A stretch of 64,000 bases of DNA from Neoceratodus forsteri (GCA_016271365.2 JADMNL010000023.1:609302001-609366000), one strand, 5' to 3'. Positions 21,871-33,720 are shown, numbered from the stretch's first letter. Notes: generated by a model not told the origin, from the sequence alone. Numbers and translations: made by a program.

Positions 21871-22870
21871 ATGCTCCAATGGGCAGAAATTACATGATCA
21901 AGGTGTGTATCCTGCCCACAAAGCTCTGAACCTGTGGACAGGTGGGCACGCTGGCATTCCCAATGGCCATGACCTGTCCATGGGTATGCCCCCAGCATGC
22001 AGCACTCTGCAGGGTGGCCAGGGGCAGATTCACTGACCTGGGCAGGCATCTAATCAGATGAACATCCTGGGTTCAACAGTTGATCCCTTATGCAGCAGGG
22101 AGTGTGGTAGCAGAGTACCCCTACGGATGTTGGATGTCTAGCGGCCATGGCAGACTTTGGTGGGCAGTGCTGCTGACCATCCCAAGATGTGGTACTGTAG
22201 GACCATGTGAGAAGGGAGGGCGTTGATGCCACTGGTTTGTGTGTGTGTGTGGGAGGGGTTATAGCCAGACAGCGGTGTGTGGGACGGGGACCTATGGCAC
22301 CCTGTGTTCATGTGTGTGTGTGAGGGGTTGTACGACAAGGGAAGGTGTCCACATGGGTGGGGGCCTGTGATCAGGGGACAATTGTAGCTGGAAGGGGTGC
22401 CTTGCCACACTCAGTGCCTTGCCAGTTCAGTGTTGGGGCGTGGGTGGCTTGGGCATGGTGGTGCTGCCCTGTGGTGGGTATGGAGCTGTGGGAGATGGGG
22501 TGGTACCATATGGTTGGAGGGTCAGCTTCTGGGGTGCGGGGCTGGAGCTGACTTGCTCTGTGGGGAATGACCACCTGCTGGTGGTCCTTTCCCTTCTGTT
22601 GTGTGCATGGGGCAGGGTGCATGGGGGCTTACAGCAGGGTTTCCCTGGCATGCCAGCTGCCCTCCTACATGCCCCAGTGCACAGCTCTTTATGGCTTTGT
22701 GCATGCTGCATAGTGCTGGCATGCCCGCTAGTTGTGGTCCATGCAGGTGGTGGATCAGGTGCATGGGGGCTACCCCCCCTTAGTGCATCCCATGTGGGAG
22801 GCACAATGGGTCTTGGTGTCTTTAGAACATCCCATACGCGGTGTGGAGGCACTCTGCACCTTCGAGCATA
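21871..22870. repeat. G+T/G+C-rich low-complexity block
   Basis: Markedly different base composition from its surroundings, with imperfect tandem 'gtgtgtgtgtgnggaggggtt' modules near 22236-22260 and 22312-22330, and many 'catggggg', 'gtggtg' and 'ccatg.ggtggg' words. Frames of up to 150 codons on both strands are by-products of the composition: they are rich in Gly, Trp, His and Pro and match nothing. It could be a decayed minisatellite or a GC-rich transposon portion. Confidence 0.5.
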
Positions 22871-23340
22871 GGGCCTTATGTTAGTATACTACATTACTGA
22901 GAATTACCACATGTGAAACTCAGTGGCTAAAGTTTTTATATTTTTAGTTAAAATAGTCCAGCATCCATAAGACATGCTAGTGAATACTACAAAATACTGT
23001 ATTACTGTGAAGATTAGTTCTTGTCCTTATTAATTTTGTTTTGTTTTATTTGCACATTATTATTTGGCAGCCCAGCCTACATCATGTTCTCAGTTGCCCT
23101 CTTACTACAATGACAAATACACAGAAACAAAATACACAACAATCTGATACTGCTGCATACCCATACTTTGAGGACAATAGGAGTACAACCAATCTTTCCA
23201 GGATAGGACAGGAGGCAAGCAGACACTTCATAATTAGCATTAAAGATAGGAAAATATTTTCCAGCTTATTTCTCCACCACCTTCCCATTCCCTCTTGAGG
23301 ATTTTGCACATTCTACCCATCCAGCATATGGAATTGAAGG
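22871..23340. other. Unassigned stretch
   Basis: A+T-rich; nothing recognised before the CR1 tail at 23341. Confidence 0.4.
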
Positions 23341-24260
23341 AAGTATATAGAACCATAGAAACATTCAAACTGAAGGCAGAAGACGGCCTAGAGGTACATC
23401 CAGTCTTCCCACTTAGCTGTCTAAATCCATCTTCAACCTATTACCATAGCAGACTTAACTGATAACCCTAGTGTATCTCCACATCCTCTTTCCAAGGTTG
23501 CCTATCTTTCCCCATTTTATGGGCTGCACTAAACCCTTGTGTTTGTTCCACGGTTTGAATTCAACCACTGACCTTACATAAATCAGCTCACTGCATAATT
23601 TTTTCATTCTTCTATCATTTTGTGAACATGGACTACCTCCACATCCTTCTTGACTTTCCACTTCCCACTTTTATTCATGCCTTCCAGTCATAGTACTCTG
23701 ATTCTTAGTGAACAGTTCATTGGAAGCCCTGTGTGCTGATGCCCTTACTCTAGGAACTTTTAAACCTCTATCATCCCTCTCTCTCTCCCTTAGTTCCAAG
23801 TGTACACATATTGAGACTTTCCAGTCTCTCCTCACATAGTACCCCTGTTATCATTTTTTACCATCCTTTGCACAGTCTCTAAGCAGTCCCATCCTTCTTT
23901 GAATGCAGATTTCAGAACAGCACACAGTACTCCATATGTGGCCTTGTCAGGGCCCTACAGTGGTAGCCATTATCACATATAGTTATGATGCCATCTCTGG
24001 CACTACACACCCTATGTTGCTAAAAATCTGCATTCAACTGAGTGCTGCTTTTCAGGTATCGGGTGTCACCGTGTTGTGCTGTACAGCACCACAATTCAAT
24101 GTGGCGATGGCTACTACTATACAGGAGATGTATCATCCTTTCTTTTGCTAGAAACCCCTTCCAAAACACTTTAGCATCCATTTAACATTCCCAGATGCCT
24201 AGTTGCATTGGGCAGTGGATTTGAGACTACTTATCCTGTATCCCACCTTTTGAGCCAGCT
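23341..24260 (-). mobile_element. CR1-like LINE (copy E), 3' segment
   Basis: Minus-strand 3' end starting 'tatatagaaccatagaaacattcaaactgaaggcagaagacggcctagaggtacatccagtcttcc', the antisense CR1 tail. It is followed by 'ctctcctcacatagtacccc' and 'tttcagaacagcacacagtactccatatgtggcc', the antisense of 'EYCVLFWNLH'. More diverged than copies A-C. It is interrupted at ~24260. Confidence 0.78.
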
Positions 24261-24668
24261 AGCTTGCACTTACCCCTATCTCATTATATACCACAACCCA
24301 ATACCTTAGCAGGATTGCTCATTGTAACTGTCACTCTCAACTATTAGGGTATATGTATTAATCCACACTCACCTATTCCTGTCAAACATATGCAGCTGTA
24401 TTATCTAATTATATGTGTTCAATGTATAAACATGACTTCCCCATGTAATTGCTACTATACTATAAGTAAGGGTAAATTGTCATCTCGCCCAACTATTTCT
24501 GTCAAATGTTTTCAACTGTATGGTAATTGTATGTACATATGTCAGGACCTAGACTACCCTTGTCCTCTTTTCCTGTACCTCTCCCCAGGTCATACCGGGG
24601 ACAGGCAGTTCTTGCTCAGTGTGCTTTTCCTGGTGAAACAATTTCAATAAATAAATAAATATCACTAA
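24261..24668 (+). mobile_element. Insertion with SINE-family tail
   Basis: This breaks CR1 copy E. The 3' half ends 'ccccaggtcataccggggacaggcagttcttgctcagtgtgcttttcctggtgaaacaatttcaataaataaataaata', the tail also seen at 46785-46861 and 20949-20995. An imperfect direct repeat ('actcacctattcctgtcaaacatatgcagctgta' and 'tcgcccaactatttctgtcaaatgttttcaactgta') lies in front. No clear tRNA head is visible. Confidence 0.5.
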
Positions 24669-25395
24669 TAATAAATCTCTTTTTTTTTTCCTCTGATGTT
24701 TGTACCATCCTTGCTATCCAGCCAATAATCAGTTTTAGTTTGTTTAACCAATATAAATTGCTTTGCCTTTCATAGTTATACATTTCAGCTGCCATACAGT
24801 GGTCCATTTACCCAATTGTTTTTAGGTCTTTTTAGACCCTCATCTCCTCTTCAAGTCCCATTACATTCTACAGCATATTTTTGTAACATGTGCAAAGACA
24901 CATTTTACTCTGGTTTACCTCTCCTATATCATAGATAAACTTACTGAATAGTATCTGTCCCAAGCATTGATCCTTGTGGTACCCCACTGGTACCTGTAAC
25001 CTTTCAGGTTTGATTAGCATGATCTGCCTATTGCAAATCCATGCTGCCTTTTATCTCATAGTCAATTTTTCTTCAAGACATCCACTGCACTTGCCTTTGA
25101 ATGGATGGTCTTTAGTGGCCAGAATCACATTAGCCATTTTCAGGTAAATAGGAACTACACCAGTGTCAGTAGAACCATTAAATATGTCAGCCAGTGGCTC
25201 TGCCATAGCCTGCCAAGTTCCTAAACACCCTAGATATCCATTTGGGCTCAGTAACTTGTCTACCTTCAGTGTTTGTGTCCATGAACCACTTTTCTTCTGA
25301 GAAGGCCCCACCTTCAATACCTGTACTCTGCCTCTTCTGGTCTGCATCCCAGTTTCTGTGAGTAGTCTACTAGTATTGTCTGAAATGTAGAGTTC
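24669..25395 (-). mobile_element. CR1-like LINE (copy E), RT segment
   Basis: Minus strand from 25395 to ~24950. 'LLSPNGYLGCLGTWQAMAEP', then 'LADIFNGSTDTGVVPIYLKM' and 'ANVILATKDHPFKGKC', is the RT entry block normally reading like 'GPSGIHPRVLKELAxxLAEPLxxIFxxSxxTGxVPxDWKxANVxPxxK'. Downstream, 24960-25010 is the antisense of 'VPVGYHKDQCLG' (the GVPQGSxLG region). One long frame (120 codons) survives but the element is broken elsewhere. Confidence 0.8.
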
Positions 25396-25800
25396 TGCTG
25401 GTGAAATTAGCACAGAATGACCATTCTGCTGGTGAAATTACTGGCAGAATTTCACTGGTTCATCTATGGAATTCCACCTACTGTGATCTGTGAAACAATA
25501 TTCTACAGAGTAGCATTTTTCCATGGAAAATCATTCTGCAACCATTTACGTGGAAAATATTGAGATCTGCAGAATAATATTCCATGGAACATGATTTTTT
25601 CCACAGAAATGCATTGCACAACCATTTCGTGGAATATATTGAGATCACAGAATAAAATTCCATGGAAATGTTGCATTAAAACTCATTCCACATTTTTCTG
25701 CCATGGAATTCTGCCATTCTGGTGAAATTAAAGAGAATTGCAGTGGAATATCAAAACTCTGTGAAATTTCATTCCACAAAATTTGAAAATTGTGCACAGC
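25396..25800. repeat. AATTCC-rich repeat family, copy 1
   Basis: Inserted in CR1 copy E. It is full of 'attccatgga', 'ttctgca' and 'ggaatttt' words. An internal ~90-base unit ('tggaaaatattgagatctgcagaataatattccatgga') is duplicated (25545-25585 and 25632-25670). It ends 'aaatttgaaaattgtgcacagcac', which resembles the ends of 40240-40640 (right) and 60246-60640 (left, inverted). Probably a MITE-like family with ends of the type GCTGTGYAGAATTTT. Confidence 0.55.
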
Positions 25801-26445
25801 ACTATAGTCTACCCTTTTCAACAGTGAAAACTGAACAATGGTATTAATTTAGAATATTTGCATTTTTGTTATTCTCCTCCTTCACCTTCTTTTTATTAGC
25901 TTATTCTCTCTTTTATTTTCTCTTTTCCTGATAGCAAAGAAAACAATATAACCTTCCTTGACTTCCTCAGCCATTTTACATTTGGTCTCCACTTGAGCTT
26001 TTCTCACCGTTCTTTTGGTCTCATTCAATTGTACAAGCTAGACTTCTCTCTGGCAACATTATGCTCCCAGTTATACTCTGTAGATGCTACCCTTTTGGCT
26101 TAATTGAATCTCACTCTCCCATTGGCAACCACATAGTTTCCTATGCTTCCTATTCTTCCCAACATGCTCATAAAGAATTGTTCACCTCCGCTTCTCTTTT
26201 GTTTTTATCTCACTAGGTTCAGTCCTTCCATCCTTGCATCCTCTCCTAACCTTTTTTAAGTTCTCCTCCATCTTCACAAAATCCAGTATTTTGAAATTGA
26301 GAACCATTGTCTTTTGTGATGGAGTGGTGGTGCCTACAGCCATGTTAAATCATGCTGAATTGTGATTGCTAGACCTTGCAGTTCCTTCACCTTACCTCTC
26401 TGACTAAATCAAAAATAGAGAGAACTAAATTGGGAATAGCATCCT
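25801..26445 (-). mobile_element. CR1-like LINE (copy E), linker segment
   Basis: The upstream part of copy E. The antisense reading contains the region between endonuclease and RT: 'gtattttgaaattgagaaccattgtc' and 'aatcatgctgaattgtgattgctagacc' correspond to 'VLNFKILDF' and 'SRSHNSA', and 'cagtgaaaactgaacaatggtattaa' (25821) to the end of the linker. Very broken. Confidence 0.7.
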
Positions 26446-27545
26446 TCCTAGTTATTTTCTTAATCCACTGCACAAAGCAAAGCAGAGTGCTTCCACCACA
26501 AGGAGTGAGTTTATTACACAATAACACACATCTTGGAGTGCCTTATTACTATTATACAATGGCTCATTGTAAAATAATAATAATAGTTTAAAAAATGTTT
26601 TATTAATTTTCTATTTTTTTCTATGGGAGGTATATAAGTTGAAACAATGAGAAAAGTAGTCCCCAGTAGATGGTATATGCTCCTCTCCCTCCTCCATCTT
26701 TCTGTCAGGCTCTGTGTGTTTGTCTTTGTATGCATCCCCGACACAACACTCACAGACTTCATTGTGTCTAGCCCATGTCCTTTACTTGCACCGACTTCCG
26801 TGATTGCCCTGATAGTGAGTGAAGACTGACTGTTAATTTTTTTCAAATGTGATCTGTAGGGAGGCGCCAATGGCGAGTGTGTGCTCAGGCATTTTGAACA
26901 CGTAAAGCCATGTCGCTTCCCTCACTGCTCATCCTTTTGCTAAGAAGCAGCAGACTGTTGGTGAGTTTATTTTTCTTGTGGTTCTCCTGGTACTGATGGC
27001 ATGTACTTGGAGATGAAAATACAAATAGGGAAATAAAATGTGATGTATATGGCGAGACTGTCACTGTGTTCTGAGTGGGGTGAGGTACAGCTGAAGCAAT
27101 TCACATAAGAAGCATGTGTGTCTATGATTTTGTGTCATTTTCTTTCAGGAAAATGAAATTTTAAAGCGTAGACTTGTTGTTTGGAGGGCAGTGATATCCT
27201 TGGGGGGTCCTGCCCTGTCCTGAATAATTTACAGTGGCATACAGGAGTGGCAGCAACTTGTGGATGGGATGCATGATTTTAGTTATGTGGTCATGTGTGT
27301 GTCTGGACTTCATACAGTGATGTTATTGTCTAATAACATCACTGTTCCAGACCACTGACCAATCACAGGACAGACAATTTACTTGCCATTGTATAATGTA
27401 TGTTTTATGTTTGCCCAAGTGTTAAAGTCCATCTTTACATCATAGCTATAGTTACAGTTCAAGGAATTGATCATAGGTTGTGACAAATACTGCATATAGT
27501 ACACAAAAAACTGTTCATTGTATCATGTTATATAAGATATGACAG
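26446..27545. other. Unassigned stretch with a strong palindrome
   Basis: No gene recognised. The short frame at 26647-26829 (60 codons) is not similar to anything I know. A palindromic word TACAATGGCTCATTGTA lies near 26556, and a strong interrupted hairpin is at 27301-27352. Confidence 0.4.
27301..27352. repeat. Interrupted palindrome, 14 bp plus 7 bp stems
   Basis: ACAGTGATGTTATT (27314-27327), loop GTCT, exact complement (27332-27345). Outside this, GTCTGGA (27301-27307) pairs with TCCAGAC (27346-27352) after a six-base bulge on the left. Such a structure is typical of the core of a small fold-back element. Confidence 0.85.
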
Positions 27546-27949
27546 AACGGACGAAACATAAAGACATAGAATTTGTCAGCAGAAAAGGACTACTCGGTCC
27601 ATCAGTCTGCCCATGTTTTCCTGCCTAATCTGTATTCACTGGCCCTATCTGTTCTTTGGCAACCCTCCCTCTCTCCACCCTGCCTCTTCTCTAAATATAC
27701 CCTTAGGTTTATCCCATGCATGCTTGAAGCCTCCCAATATTTCATCCTCCACCATTTTGGCTGTCAGCCCATTCCAGTCATCTAGCACACACTTTCAGTG
27801 AAGAAATATTTCCTGACATCTCCTGAACTCCCTCCCCATCTTTACTGCATTGTTGTGGTCATGGTACTTGTCTTCTTATGGAAGAGGCTTCCCTACAACA
27901 CCCTGTTCACCCCTGTGAGGTACTTGTAGGTCTCAATCATAGAAACGTA
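27546..27949 (-). mobile_element. CR1 LINE 3' end (copy F), cut by the Ngaro element
   Basis: Antisense CR1 3' region: 'aacataaagacatagaatttgtcagcagaaaaggactactcggtccatcagtctgcccat' to 'gaggtacttgtaggtctcaatcat'. The last bases before the Ngaro repeat, 'catagaaacgtaga', look like the start of another CR1 tail. The expected continuation of this CR1 is not found on the far side of the Ngaro element (after 35499). Confidence 0.82.
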
Positions 27950-28164
27950 GACAATGGAGTTTGCCCTTTAAGGGGCAGACCAAGTTGTCCTGGTGCACCC
28001 TTCCCATTACCTGAAGATGGTGTGCTCAGATGGGGAGGGAGGAAGGGAGGAGGGACAGGGTGACAGAACAATAGGCAGGCAACAGGAAGGAAGGGAAGGG
28101 GCTAAAGGAGGTACATAATGGGCAGCACAGGCGTGGTTCAGCTACTTTTTGCTGGAGTTTTGAT
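27950..28164 (+). repeat. Ngaro split direct repeat A1
   Basis: It begins GACAATGGAGTTTGCCCTTT and ends 'ctttttgctggagttttgat'. It is nearly identical to A2 at 34839-35032, with a few small insertions of repeated G/A here. It marks the left end of the element. Confidence 0.9.
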
Positions 28165-29004
28165 TTATATAAAACTGCAGCACATCAGATAGGCATTTCA
28201 TTTGGAAGGTTTGTGCACTATCATACAGCAAGTAAGAAACTTACAGCTATGTTTAGGCAAGGTTGTTAAAAAGGATGTTTTAAAATACATCATTTTATTG
28301 CAATAGTATGTGATAGTTGTAGAATTTGTGGTGAGGATGCTGTAGACAGTGATTAGGTTTTTAGTGGAAATGCTGAGAGAACCTATCGTTGAAGCACTCA
28401 GTACCTTTGTGTGGTAGTTACAATGTGATTTAAATGAGAGGGGTTTGTTGCAAGGCATTTTGGGACTAGCCGAATGGTCATAGCGCAAGATGTGGGCTGA
28501 AAGCTTTGTTACATGAGGAAAGGCACGGGCAACATGCAGAGGGTTTGGCAAGTGGTGGCCTAGTTGAGAGAGGAGGCAGAGAGTTGTGGAAGAAAACAAG
28601 CAACTGGAGGGGAGTTTAAATGGAAGGGAAGAAGGTCCAGTTGCGAGGAGAGTAAGCCCGATATTGGGAGCCTGCCTGGAAAGCTCTTATCCAGTGGATT
28701 GAGTAAATAAAAAAAAAAAGCTTGAATAGCCTCAAGGAACGAGAAGCCCCTGCATTGGCACTGGGCTGGTTTGCCTGGGAATGTGGAAACAGGGTGTGGT
28801 GGTGTTTGGAAGGCCCGAGGGGGGCATGAGGGAGACAAGGGGTAGTGTGAGGCCAAAAAGGGCCACCGAAAGGTGACACCCATTATTGCGCCCTAACTTG
28901 GGACCAGAGAAAAGAATATAGTGATGGGGAATCCCCAGCTGGTGCAGTCAGTGTGCTATTGATTGCAGGACATAGCGATCGTTTGATGGCATAGCAGGAG
29001 AGGC

Positions 29005-29365
29005 CCACGGGCAAGTCCTAGCTAGGGATGGCTTTTGGTCATGTGGCATGACATCACATGCCAAGAGGGCAGGCCACAAAGGAATGAATGGAAGAGAAAC
29101 GGTGTGTAGGGCAGAAGCTGGGTGGCCTGATTGGGGGGTGAAGTGCATTAAAAGCAGCATGGGATAAGGGTTTTTCACTGAATTTTACAGGGCAAAGCCT
29201 GGCTGGAGGATGCTGTTTTGGCCATGCAGCGTGACGTCACATGCCAAGAGGGCGAACCACAAAGGAATGAACGTAATAAGAACGGTGGGTAGGGCAGAAG
29301 CTGGGTGGCCTGATGGGCGAAAGGCAATTAAGGCAGCATTGAAAAGGGGTTCACTGAATTTTTAG
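29005..29365 (+). repeat. Tandem duplication in the Ngaro leader
   Basis: Two ~183-base units. 'catgccaagagggc' occurs at 29057 and 29240, and each unit continues with 'gg.agggcagaagctgggtggcctga', 'gcagcat' and 'ttcactgaattt'. A weaker third start lies near 29471 ('ccatggcatggcatcaca'). Each unit holds a near-palindromic 'catg.ca.c.tgac.tcacatg' word. It precedes the gag-like ORF and may be leader or promoter repeats. Confidence 0.75.
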
Positions 29366-29879
29366 CCTATTTTGTGCTACAGAATGAGCGCTACGCTATG
29401 GTAGGGGGAGAGAGGACTCACAGGTGCATGAGGGAGGAGGAGGGCAGGCCGGAGGTCTGGAAAGAGGGCCCGGCCATGGCATGGCATCACACCCCAGAAT
29501 TTTCAGGTGATGGGAAAGGGGCACAGGGAGGGATGGGCAGGGAGTGAGGTGCAGGCTTTAAAAAAAGGAAGCAAATGGTCACAGATTGAGGGGTCTGTTG
29601 TAAAAAGAGATCATGCAAGGGGACAAATAAGCCCAGAAAGGCCACGAGAAACACCAGAGGCTCCAAAAGGTTGAGCAGGAGGCCTATGCAAAGGGGAGTG
29701 TATAAAATATATAAATAAATTTTCAGAAGCATCGGGGGTATAAGAGGTCTGGTTCAGATACACAACAGCAAAGGCAAGCAAGGAAAATGGGCCTGGCCAT
29801 ATGAGGGATTACTGACAGCAGATGTTTAATAATAAAAATCTTGTCAGTTGTTTTCACAGTTTTGCAAGAAGCAAGAAAC

Positions 29880-31310
29880 ATGGCACCAAGAAGAACAGGC
29901 CTTAAAAAGAGGACGCGTACAGGGCTATTGTGGAGCTGGCAGATAAAGCCAATAGAATGCAGCAGATGGTGGAGGCTGAAGAACCAGGGAGATCCGAGGA
30001 GAAAAGGAAAGTGGGGAAGAGAAAAGGGGCAGAGGAAAGCGGCCAGCTGGGACACCACACAGCCCAACCAGGTTACAGCCACAGATAGTGGTTCCTCCCA
30101 GGGTGGCTAGTTCAGTACCTCTGCAGCCTGTTGACCCGGTACTGTCAGTACCTCCCAGGACCAGGTTGTGGTTCCCCAGTGGAGCTCAGACTGGATCCCT
30201 GAGCACAGTGGTTCCTCTGCAGCCACTATTATTGCAACTGGCCTTGCAACCACAGGGGAACATTCCAGGCATCAGGAGGACAACAGGCAACAAGGAACAG
30301 ACAAGGCTGCAGGAAATGTACCCGGCTCTTGGGGAAGCATCAAAGAATATATAAGCCAAATATTTAGGCACTTTCAGGACAAGTGAGGTTAGGCCAGATG
30401 GAGTCAGCACTGGCCGAGATTAGGTCAGATAAAGAGACAACAAAGGAAGGAGAGAAGGGATAGAAAGTGTAAAAAAGGAACAAGAGAGATAGGAAAGCCA
30501 GGAATGAGGATAAGGGAACATGTGCACCAGGCCACAAAAAGAGAAAATATGGAAGGGAGTATGTGGATATTTTTGCTTTAGTAAGCAAGCTGCAGCAAAA
30601 TATGATGAAACAGAGAATATAGGAAAGAGTGAAAAGGCAGCAGCAGTAGTTTTGTTGGGTAAGAAAGAGGAGGACAAATTTACTAAAGGAAGACTTGGGA
30701 TGGATGGTTTGTAGGGTTTGCCACATATTCAGTGATAGTACTGGAGAAGAAGCCAGAGTTGGGCATTCCACTCATCACATACACCTGATAATAAGGTGGG
30801 CGAAGGCAAAGAGGGTGGGTGGGGTGGATATACTATGATGAATTCTTCCGACAAAGGATGGCGATGTATGGGGATGTAAGATGGGACATGAAACAATTAG
30901 ATTTGTGGACTGATTATGTAACCAAACAATTCATGCGGAAGGAGAGATGGGGAGGATGGGAGTGATGCTCCAGAGATATTGGGGATTACAATAGGGCGTT
31001 TGTTCCGGCCGCAATCTGCTTTTGACATGCATGCTCCAAATGTGGGGAACACTCCCAGCAAGCAGATGCAGAACAACATGGACACAAGAGGCCCAGGGGC
31101 AGGTGGGCAAGGAAATCAGCAGTTTTTTGAGAAGGGCAAGGGTGTAGAGGGCAGGTGTGGAACAGAGGGAGGAGAGGCAGAGGGCATACAAGTAGGAGTC
31201 AGATTTACTGACCACCTTGGCCAAGAAAAGGGCAAGGTGGGGGGTATGGGCAGAAAGGAAAGGCAGGGGCGAAGGTACAATTTCAAGAAGCAAGAACGCC
31301 CATCAAGATA
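29880..31310 (+). pseudogene. Ngaro gag-like ORF1, decayed
   Basis: The start at 29880 gives MAPRRTGLKKRTRTG, the basic N-terminus usual for these ORF1 proteins. A later conserved block at about 30828-30905, 'YYDEFFRQRMAMYGDVRWDM' followed by KQLDLW, is the familiar aromatic/acidic region of Ngaro ORF1. The tail (30979-31311) is rich in Gly, Gln and Lys. At least three frame changes separate these pieces. No Cys-His zinc knuckle could be made out. The product would be the structural RNA-binding protein of the element. Confidence 0.68.
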
Positions 31311-31440
31311 GACAAGTGGGAGGACTGGTTAAAAGATACCGGATAAAAAAGTGGCAGAGATGCTCAGGACAGGTTTTCATTACAGTGTGACGGCCCGAGG
31401 CAAGCAAGAGAAGTGAACAACCAGGGCTCAGTTAAAGGAA

Positions 31441-32807
31441 GGAAGAAATCTTAAGACAGAAAATAGAGAAGGAAAAGGCAGCTGGTAGAGTGGAGGGCCA
31501 CATGATACCCCCATTGCAGAATATGAGAATTTCTCCATTGGGTTTGGTTCCCAAAAGCAGCAGGAGAACACAGGGTGATCCACCACCTGTCTTTTCGGAA
31601 GGAATCTGTGAATGATTTTATAAGCGAGGAACATAAAAGTGACTCATGCCACATTAGAAGAAGCAGTCCAGATCATCTGAGCAGCTTCTGATGCTTTGAT
31701 GACAAAATGGACATAGAGTCCGTTTTCAGATTGCTTCTAGTCAGGAGGGAAGACTGGGACCTGTTGGGGTTTAAAATTGGGGACAGTACTATTTTGACAA
31801 AACAATGCTCATGGATGTTCCATAGCGTGCTACATTTGAAGCATTCAGCACCTGCTTACAGTGGATATTTCAAGAAAAACTGGTTGCAAGATAGTCATTC
31901 ACTATCTGGTTGATTTCCTTTTAATAGGCAGTGGGAGAGGCGACAGAAAGAATGTTGTCCAGTTTCCAAGATTTATGCGAGAAATTAGGGTTCCATTGGC
32001 ATTGAAGAAAACAGAAAGGTCCCAGTAAGGTTTTGGAATTCCTGGATGTTGAAATAGATGCCCAGGGTGAGTCTTTGGGTTGGCAGACAAAAAGTATTGA
32101 AGCTGAAGGAGCTGATTAAAGTACACACGAGCAGAAGAAGAGTACAATTAAAGCAGGTACAACAGGTCCTGGGACACCTAAACTTTGTGTGCAGGGCAAT
32201 TGGACCAGGAAGGGCTTTCACCAAAAGGTTAGGAAGGGCCACAGTGGGAGTAACCAGACCACACCACTGCGTAGACATGACAAAAGGAGCTAAGGAAGAT
32301 TTCAGTGTGTGGGAGGAGATCCTCAGCACCTATAATGGCTGTCCCTTTTGGCAGGAGGACTGGGTTTACAACATGGACCTCGATCTCTACACAGATGCAG
32401 CAGGAGGTTTAGGTATGGGGGCTATTTAAGGGCAGGTGGTTCGCGGAACCATGGCCTGCAGACTGAGTGAGGGACGGGAAAGTAAAAGACATCACGCTGT
32501 TGGAGATAATGCCCATTTGGGCCTGCACCCTGGTGTGGGGGAAGAGCTACGGAATCAGAAGGTGACATTTTGGTGTGACAACAAGGCAGTGGTGGATCAC
32601 TTAAACAACAGAGGAGCCAGGTCAGAAATGGTCATGGGAGTCTTGAGACAGTTGGTGTTAAGGGCCTTGAAATTGAACTTGTCATTCAGGGCCAAACACA
32701 TAGAAGGGCTACACCATATTCTGGCTGACAGCCTTTCCCATCTGCAGCTGGATCATTTCCAGAGGCTGGCACCTGCAGCAGAAGAAGAAAGACACCCATA
32801 CCAATGA
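31441..32807 (+). pseudogene. Ngaro reverse transcriptase-RNase H, decayed
   Basis: RT begins 'EEILRQKIEKEKAAGRVEG' (31443). 'NMRISPLGLVPKSS' (31520-31560) and 'GICEXF' follow. 'KMDIESVFRLLLVRREDWDL' with LGFKIGD (31708-31788) is RT motif A, where the first catalytic Asp is kept. Motif C at about 31892-31916 reads HYLVDFLL, so the YLDD box has lost one Asp. The connection 'VQQVLGHLNFVCRAIGPGRA' (32157-32216) and RNase H 'DLDLYTDAAGGLGMGAI' (32376-32426), then 'VTFWCDNKAVVDHLNNRGAR' (32562-32620) and 'HILADSLSHL', are clear. Frame shifts lie near 31800, 32040 and 32430. It is clearly of the DIRS/Ngaro RT type, not LTR or LINE. Confidence 0.92.
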
Positions 32808-32814
32808 ACATCTG

Positions 32815-33720
32815 GGACGTTGGCAAGAGGGAGCAGAACTGTTGTTTCACAGCTCATGGGCACCATGGACTCTGAGGGCCTATGATGGGGCCTGGTGGGT
32901 GTTTCAAACATTTAGGGCAACACACCACATGGAGTAAGTAGGCCACTTATGGAGGAACAGTTAGGAAATTTACAGTAGAGCAATGGGAGAAAGGAACCCC
33001 ACACCACGATGGGGTCTATTTAGCAGGGATCAGTTAAGTTTGCAGCCTGAAGGGATGGAAGGACCCAATGAAGTCAATGTTGATTAGAATAATGATGCAG
33101 GGACTGGGTAGTTAAAACAGAGAGCTACAGATAGTAGAAGACCAATGGGGAGCAGTGGCTTGGGAAGCTAAAGGAGTATTACCGGCAATATGCAGATCAA
33201 AAGGTGAGACCCAGCTATTCCACACGATTTATCTGGTAATGTTTGCAGGGGCTATAAGAGTGAGCGAGGCAGTGGGACACAGCAGTGAGGATGAAGAAGG
33301 GGTTGGAATGGGAAGACATAAGGTGGGGATGAAAAGATACAATTCATGATCAAGAGGTCAAAGACGGATCAAGGGGGCAAGGTTGTGCAGTAACCCTGAA
33401 GGTGCACGTAGGCAGACACAGTGTGCCCAGTAAAGGTTTGTGGGCTTATGCTGCAGAGCGTGGGAGGAGGGGAGGAGATTATTTGTGCATGGAGATGGAA
33501 AATGGTCACAAGCTATCAAGTTACTGCCATGCTCAAAAAGACATGCAATTCCTGAGGCGGTCCCATGCAATTACTCATCCCATTTCTTATGGATAGGGCT
33601 GCTTCACAGTGGGCAGCAGCAGGTGATATGGTGACTAATATGTTGGAGATGGGGCACTGGCGGTCTGTCAGTTACAAAGATACATTCGAGCACTGCAGTA
33701 TGGAGACTAACGATCACCTG
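32815..33720 (+). pseudogene. Ngaro tyrosine recombinase, decayed
   Basis: 'LFHTIYLVMFAGAIRVSEAV' (33219-33278) holds the first catalytic Arg in the usual GAxRVSE setting. The second box, normally HSFRIGAA, survives near 33581-33600 as 'HFLWIG', with the Arg codon apparently turned into Trp and a frame shift immediately after. 'AAAGDMVTNMLEMGHWRS' (33616-33670) is the stretch before the nucleophile, and a shifted frame reads QLQRYIRAL (33672-33698), which keeps the Tyr-Ile-Arg of the active site. The enzyme would integrate the circular DNA intermediate. It cannot be functional here. Confidence 0.82.

Noticed and set aside
22419..22871. Overlapping 141-150 codon frames on both strands
   Set aside because: Composition effect of the G+C/G+T-rich block.
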